Source of the DNA: Roseivirga sp. E12
GTDB lineage: Bacteria > Bacteroidota > Bacteroidia > Cytophagales > Cyclobacteriaceae
Reading direction: 5' to 3'
Length of the DNA: 64,000 nucleotides
Assembly (NCBI RefSeq): GCF_017592825.1
Contig: NZ_JAGFMD010000001.1
Coordinates: forward strand, 310,001 to 374,000
Under the pieces are notes generated by a model. That model saw only the letters and a list, made by a program, of their open reading frames with translations, did not search any database and was not told where the DNA came from. Made by a program: the position numbers and the translations under genes. How positions within the stretch are numbered: the first letter of the stretch is position 1; the number at the start of each line of letters is the position of its first letter. Positions 28,365 to 37,338 of this stretch are shown here, piece by piece.

Positions 28365-29066
28365 ATGGATAGAAGAGATTCATTAAAAGGTTTGTTAGTA
28401 GGTTCAGTCGCAGGCGGACTACTTGTTACTGGATGTGCGCCTGACGTTGCAGAAGAAACTACCGAAGAGGTAAGTTTACCCGGTTATGGCCGTACTGTGC
28501 CTGAGCAAGAGCACGACAATGAAGTACTTGCAGAGATATTTTTGAACGAGCATGAGTTAGAAACAATAGCCGTTCTGTGCGATATAATTCTACCTGCTAA
28601 AGCTGAAATTGGAGGTGCGATAGATGCTGAGGTTCCTGCCTTTATTGAGTTTATCGTAAAGGATATGCCTCGTCAGCAACTACCTATGCGAGGTGGACTG
28701 GCTTGGTTGGATAATCATTCCAATAAACTTCATAACCTGGAGTTCAAGAAACTCACCAAAGAACAGCAATTGGCGATTTGCGATACAATAGCATACCCAG
28801 GAAAAACAGCCCCTGAATTACTAGCGGGAGAGAAGTTCTTTACCAGAATAAGGAATTTGACGCTTACTGGTTATTACACTTCTGAATTGGGTATCAAAGA
28901 TTTAGGATATCAGGGTAATAGACCGGGTGTTTGGGATGGCGTTCCTCAAGACGTTTTAGACGAGCAAGGTTTATCTTACGATGAAGAATGGTTAGCTAAG
29001 TGTGTTGACCAAAGCAAGCGTATGGATATTGCTCAATGGGATGATGACGGCAATTTGCTGACATGA
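28365..29066 (+). CDS. Gluconate 2-dehydrogenase subunit 3 family lipoprotein
   Basis: A 233-residue small subunit of a GMC-type dehydrogenase. The N-terminus has a twin-arginine signal and lipobox together (MDRRDSLKGLLVGSVAGGLLVTGC), so it is probably a Tat-exported lipoprotein anchoring the complex. The family block HELETIAVLCDIILPAKAEIGGAIDAEVPAFIEFIV and GYYTSELGIKDLGYQGNRPGVWDG is clear. It starts 6 bp after the flavoprotein and overlaps the rhodanese gene by 4 bp. No cytochrome c subunit gene is present in the cluster, so the electron acceptor is unknown. Confidence 0.88.
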   Translation: MDRRDSLKGLLVGSVAGGLLVTGCAPDVAEETTEEVSLPGYGRTVPEQEHDNEVLAEIFLNEHELETIAVLCDIILPAKAEIGGAIDAEVPAFIEFIVKDMPRQQLPMRGGLAWLDNHSNKLHNLEFKKLTKEQQLAICDTIAYPGKTAPELLAGEKFFTRIRNLTLTGYYTSELGIKDLGYQGNRPGVWDGVPQDVLDEQGLSYDEEWLAKCVDQSKRMDIAQWDDDGNLLT

Positions 29067-29455
29067 TTAAGCTGCTGACGCTGTCGGTTTTATTTCTCTT
29101 TTCTTGTTCTACATCTTCTGAACAGGAGAAATTGATATCTAAGGTAATTTCGGTAGACGAATTACAAGGGTTGATTAAGGAGAAGTCAGAGTTACAATTG
29201 GTAGATGTCAGAACAATTGGAGAGTACCAAAGAGGCCATTTATCCAAATCTGTGCTGATCGATTATTATAAACCTGACTTCAAAGCTCAGCTTCAAAAAC
29301 TAGATAAGGATAAACCGATAGCTGTCTATTGCGCCATTGGAGGAAGGAGTAATAGCACTTTAAAAATCCTTAAGAGACTCGGCTTTAAAGAGGCTTATGA
29401 CCTAGCCGGAGGAATAGAGGCCTGGCGAGAGAAGAAGCTTCCAATTGAAAACTAA
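29063..29455 (+). CDS. Rhodanese-like domain lipoprotein
   Basis: A 130-residue protein with a lipoprotein signal (MIKLLTLSVLFLFSC) and one rhodanese domain: LVDVRTIGEYQRGHLSKSVLIDYY, the active-site loop CAIGGRS with catalytic Cys, and GFKEAYDLAGGIEAW. Its start overlaps the end of the subunit-3 gene (ATGA), so the two are translationally coupled. Rhodanese domains move sulfur or reactive thiols; the role beside a periplasmic sugar dehydrogenase is unclear. A leader region for the ilv operon follows. Confidence 0.87.
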   Translation: MIKLLTLSVLFLFSCSTSSEQEKLISKVISVDELQGLIKEKSELQLVDVRTIGEYQRGHLSKSVLIDYYKPDFKAQLQKLDKDKPIAVYCAIGGRSNSTLKILKRLGFKEAYDLAGGIEAWREKKLPIEN

Positions 29456-29585
29456 TTCAATTCAATATGTTGCTGATTGTCAGAGGAATAACTAGGTGTT
29501 AAAATCAGCCGGTCAAAGTTGGTACTTAGATTAAATTAAATTTTGTTTGATTTTAAATTTTACAATACTCACCTTGGTGTCAGAT

Positions 29586-29651
29586 ATGAGAAGTAATCCA
29601 ATTGTCATTACCCAAATTATTAGCGTTGTGTTAGATCACAAAGCCGGGTAG
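29586..29651 (+). CDS. ilv leader peptide 1
   Basis: ATG to TAG, 21 residues: MRSNPIVITQIISVVLDHKA plus Gly. It contains four Ile, three Val and one Leu, concentrated at residues 6-16. The last Gly codon and the stop codon lie inside the antiterminator arm CGGGTAGG (29645-29652), so a ribosome reaching the stop would mask it. Too short for ordinary gene calling; the support is its composition and position. Confidence 0.8.
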   Translation: MRSNPIVITQIISVVLDHKAG

Positions 29652-29678
29652 GATATAGTCTCAATACTAAAGAAACTC

Positions 29679-29715
29679 AAGCCTTCCCGCACCGCGAGAA
29701 GGCTTTTTTATTTTA
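29679..29715 (+). terminator. ilv attenuator terminator 1
   Basis: AAGCCTTC at 29679-29686 pairs with GAAGGCTT at 29698-29705, extended by an inner CGC/GCG, then six T. The competing antiterminator pairs CGGGTAGG (29645-29652) with CCTTCCCG (29682-29689), 7 of 8 positions matched, and destroys the terminator's 5' arm. Confidence 0.88.
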
Positions 29716-29756
29716 GGGCCGAAAAGGTCATTTTAAAGTTAGGAAACAACAGGAAC

Positions 29757-29813
29757 ATGAATAAGTGTACAGTCATTATTACAGTAGTCATTATTACCTG
29801 CCTCAGTGGGTGA
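29757..29813 (+). CDS. ilv leader peptide 2
   Basis: ATG to TGA, 18 residues: MNKCTVIITVVIITCLSG. Four Ile, three Val and one Leu again, plus three Thr, the precursor of Ile. Gly18 and the stop codon are part of the antiterminator arm that begins GGGTGAG at 29808. Same architecture as leader 1 but different sequence. Confidence 0.82.
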   Translation: MNKCTVIITVVIITCLSG

Positions 29814-29840
29814 GTAAGAAGCTATTGTTCAATGCAAAGG

Positions 29841-29875
29841 AGCCCTTCTCACCCAAACGAGAAAGGCTTTTTTTA
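29841..29875 (+). terminator. ilv attenuator terminator 2
   Basis: AGCCCTTCTC at 29841-29850 pairs with GAGAAAGGCT at 29859-29868 (one internal mismatch), followed by seven T. The antiterminator pairs 29808-29818 (one bulged T) with CTTCTCACCC at 29845-29854, ten base pairs, and overlaps six bases of the terminator arm. Confidence 0.88.
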
Positions 29876-30084
29876 TGCTTCAAAGGTTAAGGCTACATGA
29901 GTAATAAGAAAAAATGAGCTGATGGAAAACGATTCCAGTTAGTTCTGAAAGTTGTAAATGAAGGAAGTGTAAAATGTTGATTAACAAATAGATATGGAGT
30001 GTGCTTGGTGATTTTAGAACTGTAGAGTGCAGAGAAATTGATTCAATTAAAGTTGAGAATGAAAATAAGTTTAAACAAGAAATA

Positions 30085-30987
30085 ATGTATTACAACGATA
30101 ACACAATAGTTTTTTTAGATGGGCAATGGCTCAAGGCCAACGATGCCAAAGGCAGTTTGTTTAGCCAAACACTCCATTATGGTTCAGGAGTTTTTGAAGG
30201 TATCAGGTCATATGACGCCAATGGAGAAGCAATGATATTCAAGGCAGAAGAACACTATGAAAGACTTCTTTATTCGGCCCGAAAAATGCACATCAAATGT
30301 GATTATTCAGTAGAGGAGTTGACGAACCATAGTTATGAATTGCTGAGAAAAAATGACTTGAAGAATGCCTACATCAGGCCACTACTTTATTTGGGTGAAA
30401 ATATGACCCTCCATACTGTAGATAAGGTTCATTTGATGCTATGTGGCTGGGAGTGGGGTAAGTACTTGGGTGATTCCTTGTTAAATGTTATGGTTTCATC
30501 TTATGAGCGACCAAACCCTAAGGCAGTACCCGTAGAAGCAAAAGTAACCGGGCATTATACCAACTCCATTCTGGCGACCACAGAAGCTAAGGCAAAGGGT
30601 TTTGATGAAGCATTATTGCTTGATAGAAACGGAAGTGTGGCAGAAGGTAGTGGTGCCAACTTCTTTTTTGAAAAAGAAGGTGTTTTGTACACTCCGCCAT
30701 TGGGAAATATACTGCCAGGTATTACCCGTCTTACGGCTATGGATATTGCTGGAGAAATGGGTATTGAAGTGAGAGAAGAATACTTTCCTCCTGAAGTGGT
30801 AAAGGGCGCTGATGGAGCTTTCTTCACAGGAACAGCAGCAGAAATTGCAGGAATTGGATACTTAGATGGTAGCCCATTTAAACTCGATTGGAAGGATACA
30901 ATAGGATATAAAATATCAGAGAGGTACAAGGAATTGGTAAGAAAACCCTCAAACAAAAGACAGCTAACGGAATTAAAATGGAATTGA
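30085..30987 (+). CDS. ilvE: Branched-chain amino acid aminotransferase
   Basis: A 300-residue PLP fold-type IV transaminase that performs the last step of Ile, Val and Leu synthesis. The start is ATG 30085 ([20 protein letters not shown]); a longer frame from GTG 30001 adds residues with no similarity to the family. Key blocks are [43 protein letters not shown] (PLP Lys in KVTGHYTNS) and [21 protein letters not shown]. It is the first gene of the operon, behind two attenuators, and overlaps ilvD by 10 bp. Confidence 0.95.
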   Translation: MYYNDNTIVFLDGQWLKANDAKGSLFSQTLHYGSGVFEGIRSYDANGEAMIFKAEEHYERLLYSARKMHIKCDYSVEELTNHSYELLRKNDLKNAYIRPLLYLGENMTLHTVDKVHLMLCGWEWGKYLGDSLLNVMVSSYERPNPKAVPVEAKVTGHYTNSILATTEAKAKGFDEALLLDRNGSVAEGSGANFFFEKEGVLYTPPLGNILPGITRLTAMDIAGEMGIEVREEYFPPEVVKGADGAFFTGTAAEIAGIGYLDGSPFKLDWKDTIGYKISERYKELVRKPSNKRQLTELKWN

Positions 30988-32651
30988 ATAAGTATAGCAA
31001 AAGACTTACGCAAGATCCTACGCAGCCTGCCTCTCAGGCCATGCTTTATGGTATTGGTTTGACGGAAGAAGACATGAGCAAAGCGCAGGTAGGAATAGTC
31101 AGTACTGGCTATGAAGGCAATACATGCAACATGCACTTGAATGATTTGGCGGTTCAGGTAAAAGCTGGTGTCTTGGGTGCAGACCTGGTTGGTTTGATTT
31201 ACCACACCATTGGAGTTAGTGATGGCATTTCCAATGGAACAGAAGGAATGAGATATTCTCTTGTTTCCAGAGAGATCATAGCTGACTCAATAGAGGCTGT
31301 TGCCGGAGCTCATTACTACGATGGCTTGATTACAGTAGTTGGTTGTGATAAGAATATGCCCGGAGCCCTAATGGCGATGGGACGTCTCAACCGTCCATCT
31401 TTAATGGTTTATGGTGGTACTATTGCTTCTGGTTGCTACAAAGGGAAAAAGCTCAATATAGTTTCATCCTTTGAAGCATTGGGAGAGAAGTTCGCTGGGA
31501 ATATCTCCGATGAAGATTATAAGGGAATTATTAAGAACTCATGCCCAGGTGCTGGTGCTTGCGGTGGTATGTATACTGCCAATACGATGTCATCAGCCAT
31601 TGAAGCTTTGGGAATGTCTCTCCCTTACAGCTCATCTAACCCTGCGATTAGTTTAGATAAAACGGAAGAGTGTGCAAGAGTTGGTAGGGCCGTGCGTAGG
31701 CTTCTGGAACTAGACCTTAAACCAAGAGATATACTTTCTAAAAAATCGTTCGAAAACGCCATTCGCCTAATTACTGTCCTAGGAGGTTCCACGAATGCGG
31801 TAATGCATTTGATTGCGATAGCCAAAAGCGTTGATATCGACCTGGCACTAAAAGACTTTCAGAGACTTTCTGACCAAACCCCATTTCTCGCTGACCTGAA
31901 ACCAAGCGGTCAGTATCTAATGGAAGACTTGCACGAAGCAGGTGGAGTTCCGGCTGTTATGCGGTTTATGCTTGATAACGACATGCTTCATGGAGATTGC
32001 ATGACGGTTACCGGCCATACAATTGCCGAAAATCTATTGGAAGTAGAGGCTATCAAACCTGAGACGAAGCTTTTGAAACCATTGAGCAACCCCATCAAGG
32101 AAACGGGGCACTTGCAGATGCTCTTTGGTAATCTAGCTGAAGAAGGCTCAGTAGCCAAGATTACAGGAAAAGAAGGAGAGCGCTTTCAGGGCAATGCGAT
32201 TGTCTTTAATGATGAATTTTCTGCAATTGACGGTATACGAAATGGGTCGGTGAAGCCCGGCCATGTCATAGTGATTAGATATGAAGGCCCCAAGGGTGCA
32301 CCGGGTATGCCTGAAATGTTAAAGCCTACATCCGCTATTATGGGTGCTGGTTTGGGTAAATCCGTAGCATTAATTACTGATGGAAGGTTCTCCGGGGGAA
32401 GTCATGGTTTCGTGGTTGGACATGTAACACCAGAAGCTCAGGTAGGAGGTACCATAGCCTTAGTGGAAGATGGAGATGAGATTATCATTGACGCACAGAA
32501 AAACTCCATTACACTCAATATCTCAGATGAAGAAATAGAGAAACGGAGAGCCAATTGGAAGTCTCCGTCTCTGAAAGTAAGCGCTGGAGTGCTTAAAAAA
32601 TATGCTAAAACAGTCGCATCAGCCTCGGAAGGCTGTGTCACCGATAATTAA
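30978..32651 (+). CDS. ilvD: Dihydroxy-acid dehydratase
   Basis: A 557-residue Fe-S enzyme that dehydrates the dihydroxy acids to 2-oxo acids in Ile and Val synthesis. Cluster ligands are visible in [28 protein letters not shown] and [20 protein letters not shown]; the C-terminal [19 protein letters not shown] block is also typical. Length is normal. It overlaps ilvE by 10 bp and is followed 6 bp later by ilvB, so is clearly co-transcribed. Confidence 0.97.
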   Translation: MELNKYSKRLTQDPTQPASQAMLYGIGLTEEDMSKAQVGIVSTGYEGNTCNMHLNDLAVQVKAGVLGADLVGLIYHTIGVSDGISNGTEGMRYSLVSREIIADSIEAVAGAHYYDGLITVVGCDKNMPGALMAMGRLNRPSLMVYGGTIASGCYKGKKLNIVSSFEALGEKFAGNISDEDYKGIIKNSCPGAGACGGMYTANTMSSAIEALGMSLPYSSSNPAISLDKTEECARVGRAVRRLLELDLKPRDILSKKSFENAIRLITVLGGSTNAVMHLIAIAKSVDIDLALKDFQRLSDQTPFLADLKPSGQYLMEDLHEAGGVPAVMRFMLDNDMLHGDCMTVTGHTIAENLLEVEAIKPETKLLKPLSNPIKETGHLQMLFGNLAEEGSVAKITGKEGERFQGNAIVFNDEFSAIDGIRNGSVKPGHVIVIRYEGPKGAPGMPEMLKPTSAIMGAGLGKSVALITDGRFSGGSHGFVVGHVTPEAQVGGTIALVEDGDEIIIDAQKNSITLNISDEEIEKRRANWKSPSLKVSAGVLKKYAKTVASASEGCVTDN

Positions 32652-32657
32652 TTTAGT

Positions 32658-34379
32658 ATGGAAGCAATTTTGAAACCAACGACTGATACGAAACTTCATA
32701 TATCCGGTGCACAAGCGCTGATAAGGTCACTATTGGCTGAAGATATAAAAATGATTTTCGGCTACCCTGGTGGAGCCATTATGCCTGTTTATGATGCTCT
32801 CTATGATTTTCAAGAGGAACTTGAGCATGTACTGACAAGGCATGAGCAAGGTGCGATTCATGCAGCACAAGGTTATGCAAGAGCAACGGGTGAGGTAGGT
32901 GTAGTATTGGCTACCTCAGGTCCTGGTGCTACGAATTTGATTACGGGAATTGCCGATGCCATGATTGACTCGACACCTTTGGTATGTATCACAGGGCAAG
33001 TAGGCTCGAGTTTGTTGGGCTCTGATGCTTTCCAAGAAACAGATATTGTAAGTATTTCAATGCCCGTGACCAAGTGGAACTGTCAAGTGACTAAGGCCGA
33101 GGATATTCCAACAGCACTGGCAAGGGCATTCTATATTGCCAAATCCGGCCGTCCAGGTCCTGTATTGGTGGATATTACAAAAGATGCACAGTTTCAACCT
33201 TTCGATTTTGAGTATAGAAAGTGCCTTGAAATTAGAAGTTATAAACCGGCTCCCGCATTGGATCCTGTCCAAGTCAAGAAAGCTGCTGAATTTATCAATG
33301 AGGCTCAAAAGCCAATGATCCTATTCGGTCAGGGCGTGATTCTCGGAAAGGCTGAAGAGGAGTTTAAACTGTTTGTTGAGAAGACGGGAATACCTTCTGC
33401 CTGGACACTTTTAGGACTTTCAGCATTGCCCACCGATCATCCATTAAATGTAGGTATGTTGGGAATGCATGGTAATTATGGCCCGAATAAGCTGACGAAT
33501 GAATGCGATGTACTTATTGCTATTGGTATGCGCTTTGACGATCGCGTGACGGGTAATCTAGAACATTATGCGAAGCAAGCCAAAGTCATTCACTTGGATA
33601 TCGACCCTGCAGAGGTCAACAAGAATGTCAAAGTTGATATTCCTGTTTTGGGCAACTGTAAGGAGACATTAAGCGAATTGCTAAGACAGGTGAGGCTCAA
33701 TAGTCATCGGGCTTGGTTGGAGGAGTTTAGAGCCTATGATAAAATAGAATATGATAAAGTCATTGCCAACGAGCTCAAGCCAGAGAATGGTGCCCTGAAA
33801 ATGGGAGAGGTGGTCAGCAAGATCAATGGACTCACAAAAGGCGAAGCTATTCTCGTAACGGATGTAGGGCAACACCAGATGATGGCCTGTCGATATACCA
33901 AATTCAATCAGAGCAGGAGCAATATTACATCAGGTGGCCTTGGTACTATGGGTTTTTGCTTACCAGCGGCATTGGGAGCTAAACTAGGAGCGCCAGACCG
34001 TGAAGTTATTGCAGTTGTTGGCGATGGTGGCTTCCAAATGACCATTCAAGAGTTGGGCACGATCTTCCAGACTGAAGCAGCAGTAAAAATCGTGATCCTC
34101 AATAATAACTTTTTGGGAATGGTTCGCCAGTGGCAACAACTCTTCTTCGATAAGAGGTATTCAAGCACAGAGCTGGTCAATCCGGATTTTATCAAAATCG
34201 CGGAAGGATATGGCATTAAAGGAAAGTCTGTAAGCGATCGTGATGATCTAAGCAAGTCAATCGAAGAGATGATCGCATATGATGGAAGCTTCCTACTTGA
34301 AGTAAAAGTCGGTAGAGAAGATAATGTATTTCCAATGGTGCCATCTGGTGCTTCAGTTTCTGATATAAGGTTGTCATAA
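32658..34379 (+). CDS. ilvB: Acetolactate synthase large (catalytic) subunit
   Basis: A 573-residue thiamine diphosphate enzyme that condenses two pyruvates, or pyruvate with 2-oxobutyrate. Pattern: ALIRSLLAEDIKMIFGYPGGAIMPVYDAL with the catalytic Glu later in LTRHEQGAIHAAQGYARATG, the FAD region GMLGMHGNYGPN, and the ThDP motif GDGGFQMTIQELGT... LNNNFLGMVRQWQ. The regulatory subunit gene starts 1 bp after its stop. Confidence 0.96.
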   Translation: MEAILKPTTDTKLHISGAQALIRSLLAEDIKMIFGYPGGAIMPVYDALYDFQEELEHVLTRHEQGAIHAAQGYARATGEVGVVLATSGPGATNLITGIADAMIDSTPLVCITGQVGSSLLGSDAFQETDIVSISMPVTKWNCQVTKAEDIPTALARAFYIAKSGRPGPVLVDITKDAQFQPFDFEYRKCLEIRSYKPAPALDPVQVKKAAEFINEAQKPMILFGQGVILGKAEEEFKLFVEKTGIPSAWTLLGLSALPTDHPLNVGMLGMHGNYGPNKLTNECDVLIAIGMRFDDRVTGNLEHYAKQAKVIHLDIDPAEVNKNVKVDIPVLGNCKETLSELLRQVRLNSHRAWLEEFRAYDKIEYDKVIANELKPENGALKMGEVVSKINGLTKGEAILVTDVGQHQMMACRYTKFNQSRSNITSGGLGTMGFCLPAALGAKLGAPDREVIAVVGDGGFQMTIQELGTIFQTEAAVKIVILNNNFLGMVRQWQQLFFDKRYSSTELVNPDFIKIAEGYGIKGKSVSDRDDLSKSIEEMIAYDGSFLLEVKVGREDNVFPMVPSGASVSDIRLS

Positions 34380-34380
34380 G

Positions 34381-34887
34381 ATGGTCAAGTCATTTACCAT
34401 ATCGATTTTCACCGAGAACAGTATTGGTTTACTGCATAGAATCACTTCGATTTTCACGAAGAGGCATTTGAGTATTCAAAGCTTAAATACCTCAGAATCA
34501 GAGACAGAAAATGTCTTTCGTTTCACAATCGTGGTCAATGCAGAGGAAGAGCTAGTCCAGAAGATTGTCAAGCAGATAGAGAAGCAAATTGAGGTTTTGC
34601 AAGCGGTTTATCATCTGGATGGCGAGACTGTTTTTCAAGAGATTGCTTTGTATAAAGTGTCGACAGAAAAGGCTTCCGAAAACAACTTGGTGGAGCGGCT
34701 TATACGCGATAACCATGCAAGGATATTATCAATGGAACAGGAATTTATGATCATTGAAAAGACTGGTCATAAAGAAGAAACACAAGAATTACTCGAGTTT
34801 TTAAAGCCTTATGGCCTTATCGAGTTTGTCAGGTCAGGCAGGGTGTCTGTCATTCGGCCTAAAAATGAATTACAAAAAGAACTATAA
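34381..34887 (+). CDS. ilvN: Acetolactate synthase small (regulatory) subunit
   Basis: A 168-residue regulatory subunit that binds the large subunit and usually mediates valine inhibition. The N-terminal ACT domain (FTISIFTENSIGLLHRITSIFTKRHLSIQSLNTSESE) is clear; the C-terminal part (ENNLVERLIRDNHARILSMEQEFMIIEKTGHKEET) matches the second family domain. Position and length fit IlvN/IlvH. Confidence 0.93.
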   Translation: MVKSFTISIFTENSIGLLHRITSIFTKRHLSIQSLNTSESETENVFRFTIVVNAEEELVQKIVKQIEKQIEVLQAVYHLDGETVFQEIALYKVSTEKASENNLVERLIRDNHARILSMEQEFMIIEKTGHKEETQELLEFLKPYGLIEFVRSGRVSVIRPKNELQKEL

Positions 34888-34904
34888 ACTTTAATCTGAA
34901 TAAA

Positions 34905-35978
34905 ATGGCTTTAATCAATTTTGGTGGAGTAGAAGAAAATGTTATCACAAGAGATGAGTTTCCACTTTCAAGAGCACAAGACGTATTGGCAAATGAAACA
35001 GTTGCCATCATTGGCTATGGGGTACAAGGTCCTGGTCAGTCACTTAACCTTCAAGACAATGGTATTAAGGTCCTGGTCGGTCAACGACAAGAATCAAAAA
35101 CATGGGACAAGGCGATTGCTGATGGCTGGGAGCCTGGAGTGACATTGTTTCCAATTGAAGAGGCTTTAGAGCGCGCTTCAATCATTTGCTACCTTTTATC
35201 CGATGCTGCACAAATTCAGCTCTGGCCGACAGTAAAGAAACACCTGACTGCAGGTAAAATGCTTTACTTCTCTCATGGCTTCGGTGTCGCCTATTCAGAA
35301 AAGACAGGGATTGTGCCTCCAGCGGATGTAGATGTTGCTTTAGTAGCTCCAAAGGGCTCTGGAACTAGCTTGAGACGCCTTTTCCTTGAAGGCAAAGGGC
35401 TTAATTCCTCTTTTGCTATCCATCAAGATGCTACTGGAAAGGCGAAGGATAGAATTGTTGCCTTAGGCATAGGAGTTGGTTCGGGATATCTATTCGAAAC
35501 TACATTTATTAAAGAGGTGACTTCCGACCTTACAGGAGAAAGAGGAACCTTGATGGGAGCTATTCAAGGCCTCTTTATGGCACAATATGAGGTATTAAGA
35601 GCGAATGGCCACTCACCATCAGAGGCATTTAATGAAACGGTAGAAGAAGCTACTCAGTCACTGTACCCATTAGTTGCAGAAAATGGAATGGATTGGATGT
35701 ACGCTAATTGCTCTACAACTGCTCAAAGAGGTGCATTGGATTGGAAGGATAAGTTTCATGCTGCTACAAAACCCGTGTTTGAGGAATTGTATGCTTCTGT
35801 TGTTGCAGGTACTGAAGCACAGCGATCGATTGATTCTAACTCTCAAGCTGATTACAGAGAGAAATTGCAAGAAGAACTTGATGAGCTTCATAATTCTGAA
35901 ATGTGGAGAGCAGGAAAGGCCGTAAGGGCTTTAAGGCCAGAAAACGCCCCTGCAGTTCAGCAAGAAGAACTCGTTTAA
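34905..35978 (+). CDS. ilvC: Ketol-acid reductoisomerase
   Basis: A 357-residue NADPH enzyme that isomerises and reduces acetolactate or acetohydroxybutyrate. Rossmann motif VAIIGYGVQGPGQSLNLQDNGIKVLVGQR, catalytic-region KGSGTSLRR, the metal ligands in ERGTLMGAIQGLFMAQYEV and the C-terminal EEATQSLYPLVAENGMDWMYANCSTTAQRGALDW block. The Gly-Pro-Gly variant in GVQGPGQS is common in Bacteroidota. It starts 17 bp after ilvN. Confidence 0.95.
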   Translation: MALINFGGVEENVITRDEFPLSRAQDVLANETVAIIGYGVQGPGQSLNLQDNGIKVLVGQRQESKTWDKAIADGWEPGVTLFPIEEALERASIICYLLSDAAQIQLWPTVKKHLTAGKMLYFSHGFGVAYSEKTGIVPPADVDVALVAPKGSGTSLRRLFLEGKGLNSSFAIHQDATGKAKDRIVALGIGVGSGYLFETTFIKEVTSDLTGERGTLMGAIQGLFMAQYEVLRANGHSPSEAFNETVEEATQSLYPLVAENGMDWMYANCSTTAQRGALDWKDKFHAATKPVFEELYASVVAGTEAQRSIDSNSQADYREKLQEELDELHNSEMWRAGKAVRALRPENAPAVQQEELV

Positions 35979-35986
35979 AAAAAATC

Positions 35987-36021
35987 ATTCTACCTCCGTC
36001 TATTCTTGATGGAGGTAGAGT
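35987..36021 (+). promoter_or_regulatory. Hairpin between ilvC and ilvA covering a GGAGG
   Basis: An 11-bp stem: TCTACCTCC at 35989-35997 pairs with GGAGGTAGA at 36011-36019 over a 13-nt loop, with two further pairs at the base. There is no T-run, so it is not a terminator. The right arm contains GGAGG, six bases before a GTG at 36022 that is in frame with ilvA. Function unknown: processing signal, translation control or chance. Confidence 0.5.
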
Positions 36022-36033
36022 GTGCTCTTTCAA

Positions 36034-37293
36034 ATGCAGGCAACTACTTATATACCTTCTTTAGTCGATGTAGAAGAAGCATCAAACAGAATAAAGCACG
36101 TTGCTGTTCACACTCCACTGCTAGACAATCTTACTTTCTCTGAAAAGTATGGGGCAAACATCCTTTTCAAAAGAGAAGACCTGCAAGTCGTTAGGTCTTA
36201 TAAAATAAGAGGAGCACATAATAAGATTAGTCAGCTTAGCGAAGCACAAAAGGCAAGGGGTGTGATTTGCGCAAGTGCTGGGAATCATGCCCAAGGTGTT
36301 GCTTATTCCTGCAACAAGCTGAAGATTCAAGCGACTATTTTTATGCCAGCTCCAACGCCCAAGCAAAAGGTAGAACAGGTGAGGCTTTTTGGTAAGGGAT
36401 ATGTGAAAGTAGTACTGAGTGGTGACACTTTTGACGATGCCTATCATCAAGCAATAGAATATTCGAGTAATCATCAAAGTAATTTTATCCATCCATTTGA
36501 CAGTAAGGAAGTTATTGAAGGGCAAGGAACGGTGGGGTTGGAGATTCTAAAGGACACGAAGCGACCGATTCATTATCTCTTTTTACCCATTGGAGGAGGT
36601 GGGCTATCGGCTGGTGTCTCGGCCGTCTTTAGACAACTAAGTCCACTGACAAAGATCATTGGAGTGGAGCCCGAAGGAGCTCCTGCGATGAAGCAATCCA
36701 TTGCTGCAGGTAAGAACCTGACGCTGAATAAAATCGATAAGTTCGTTGATGGCGCGGCAGTTCACCGAGTAGGAGAAAAGACATTTGAAATATGCCGACA
36801 GTTGCTGGATGAAGTTGTCACAGTTCCTGAAGGTTTAATTTGCTCAACTATGCTCGATCTCTATAACAGAGATGCCATTGTAGTCGAACCGGCAGGTGCC
36901 TTAAGCTTGGCCGCCTTGGAGCAGTTTAGAGAGCAGATTGTTGGTAAAAATGTTGTTTGCGTTCTATCAGGAAGCAATAACGATATTTCCAGGACAGAGG
37001 AAATTCGAGAAAGAGCATTGCTCTATAACGGGCTGAAGCACTTCTTTATCATACGTTTTCCTCAACGTGCAGGAGCACTAAAGGAATTTCTTACTGATGT
37101 ATTGGGCCCTAATGACGATATCGTCCACTTCGAGTATACCAAAAAGACTTCTAGAGAAAAAGGTCCGGCATTGGTGGGTATAGAGCATCAATCCAAAGAT
37201 GATTTTCAACCTTTGATGGATAGACTAAACGCAAAGAACTTTAGTGCTCAGTATCTCAATGAGCATTCAGACCTTTTTAGCTATATCATTTGA
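36034..37293 (+). CDS. ilvA: Threonine dehydratase (biosynthetic)
   Basis: A PLP enzyme of 419 residues from ATG 36034 (423 from an in-frame GTG at 36022) that converts threonine to 2-oxobutyrate, the first step towards isoleucine. The PLP Lys block (FKREDLQVVRSYKIRGAHNKI), the Gly-rich PLP phosphate loop (PIGGGGLSAGVSAVF) and LSGSNNDISR are present. A single ACT-like domain follows (HFFIIRFPQRAGALKEFLTDVLGP), as in the short Gram-positive form, where isoleucine usually gives feedback inhibition. Last gene of the ilv operon. Confidence 0.94.
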   Translation: MQATTYIPSLVDVEEASNRIKHVAVHTPLLDNLTFSEKYGANILFKREDLQVVRSYKIRGAHNKISQLSEAQKARGVICASAGNHAQGVAYSCNKLKIQATIFMPAPTPKQKVEQVRLFGKGYVKVVLSGDTFDDAYHQAIEYSSNHQSNFIHPFDSKEVIEGQGTVGLEILKDTKRPIHYLFLPIGGGGLSAGVSAVFRQLSPLTKIIGVEPEGAPAMKQSIAAGKNLTLNKIDKFVDGAAVHRVGEKTFEICRQLLDEVVTVPEGLICSTMLDLYNRDAIVVEPAGALSLAALEQFREQIVGKNVVCVLSGSNNDISRTEEIRERALLYNGLKHFFIIRFPQRAGALKEFLTDVLGPNDDIVHFEYTKKTSREKGPALVGIEHQSKDDFQPLMDRLNAKNFSAQYLNEHSDLFSYII

Positions 37294-37338
37294 CAGTTTT
37301 GTTTGAAGGTGACCACAGTTGATTTTAAGAGTATTAGT

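Larger units (their letters stand above)
29456..30084 (+). promoter_or_regulatory. ilv operon leader region with two tandem attenuators
   Basis: This 629-bp stretch has no large gene. It holds two consecutive units, each with a short Ile/Val-rich peptide, an antiterminator and a terminator with a T-run. Unit 1 spans 29586-29715 and unit 2 spans 29757-29875. A weak promoter-like pair, TTG at 29547-29549 and TCACCTTG at 29569-29576 (19-bp spacer), precedes unit 1. About 210 bp of A/T-rich DNA with no clear feature separates unit 2 from ilvE. The layout is that of classical ribosome-mediated attenuation, present twice in series. Confidence 0.8.

Noticed and set aside
29875..30084. A third leader peptide before ilvE (short frames such as MSNKKK and MLINK)
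   Set aside because: They lack Ile/Val/Leu enrichment and no terminator follows.
30001..30084. GTG-started N-terminal extension of ilvE
   Set aside because: The added 28 residues do not resemble aminotransferases, and the ATG at 30085 gives a standard N-terminus.
30555..31205. 216-codon antisense frame over ilvE and ilvD
   Set aside because: It is a shadow of two well-conserved genes and has no recognisable domain.
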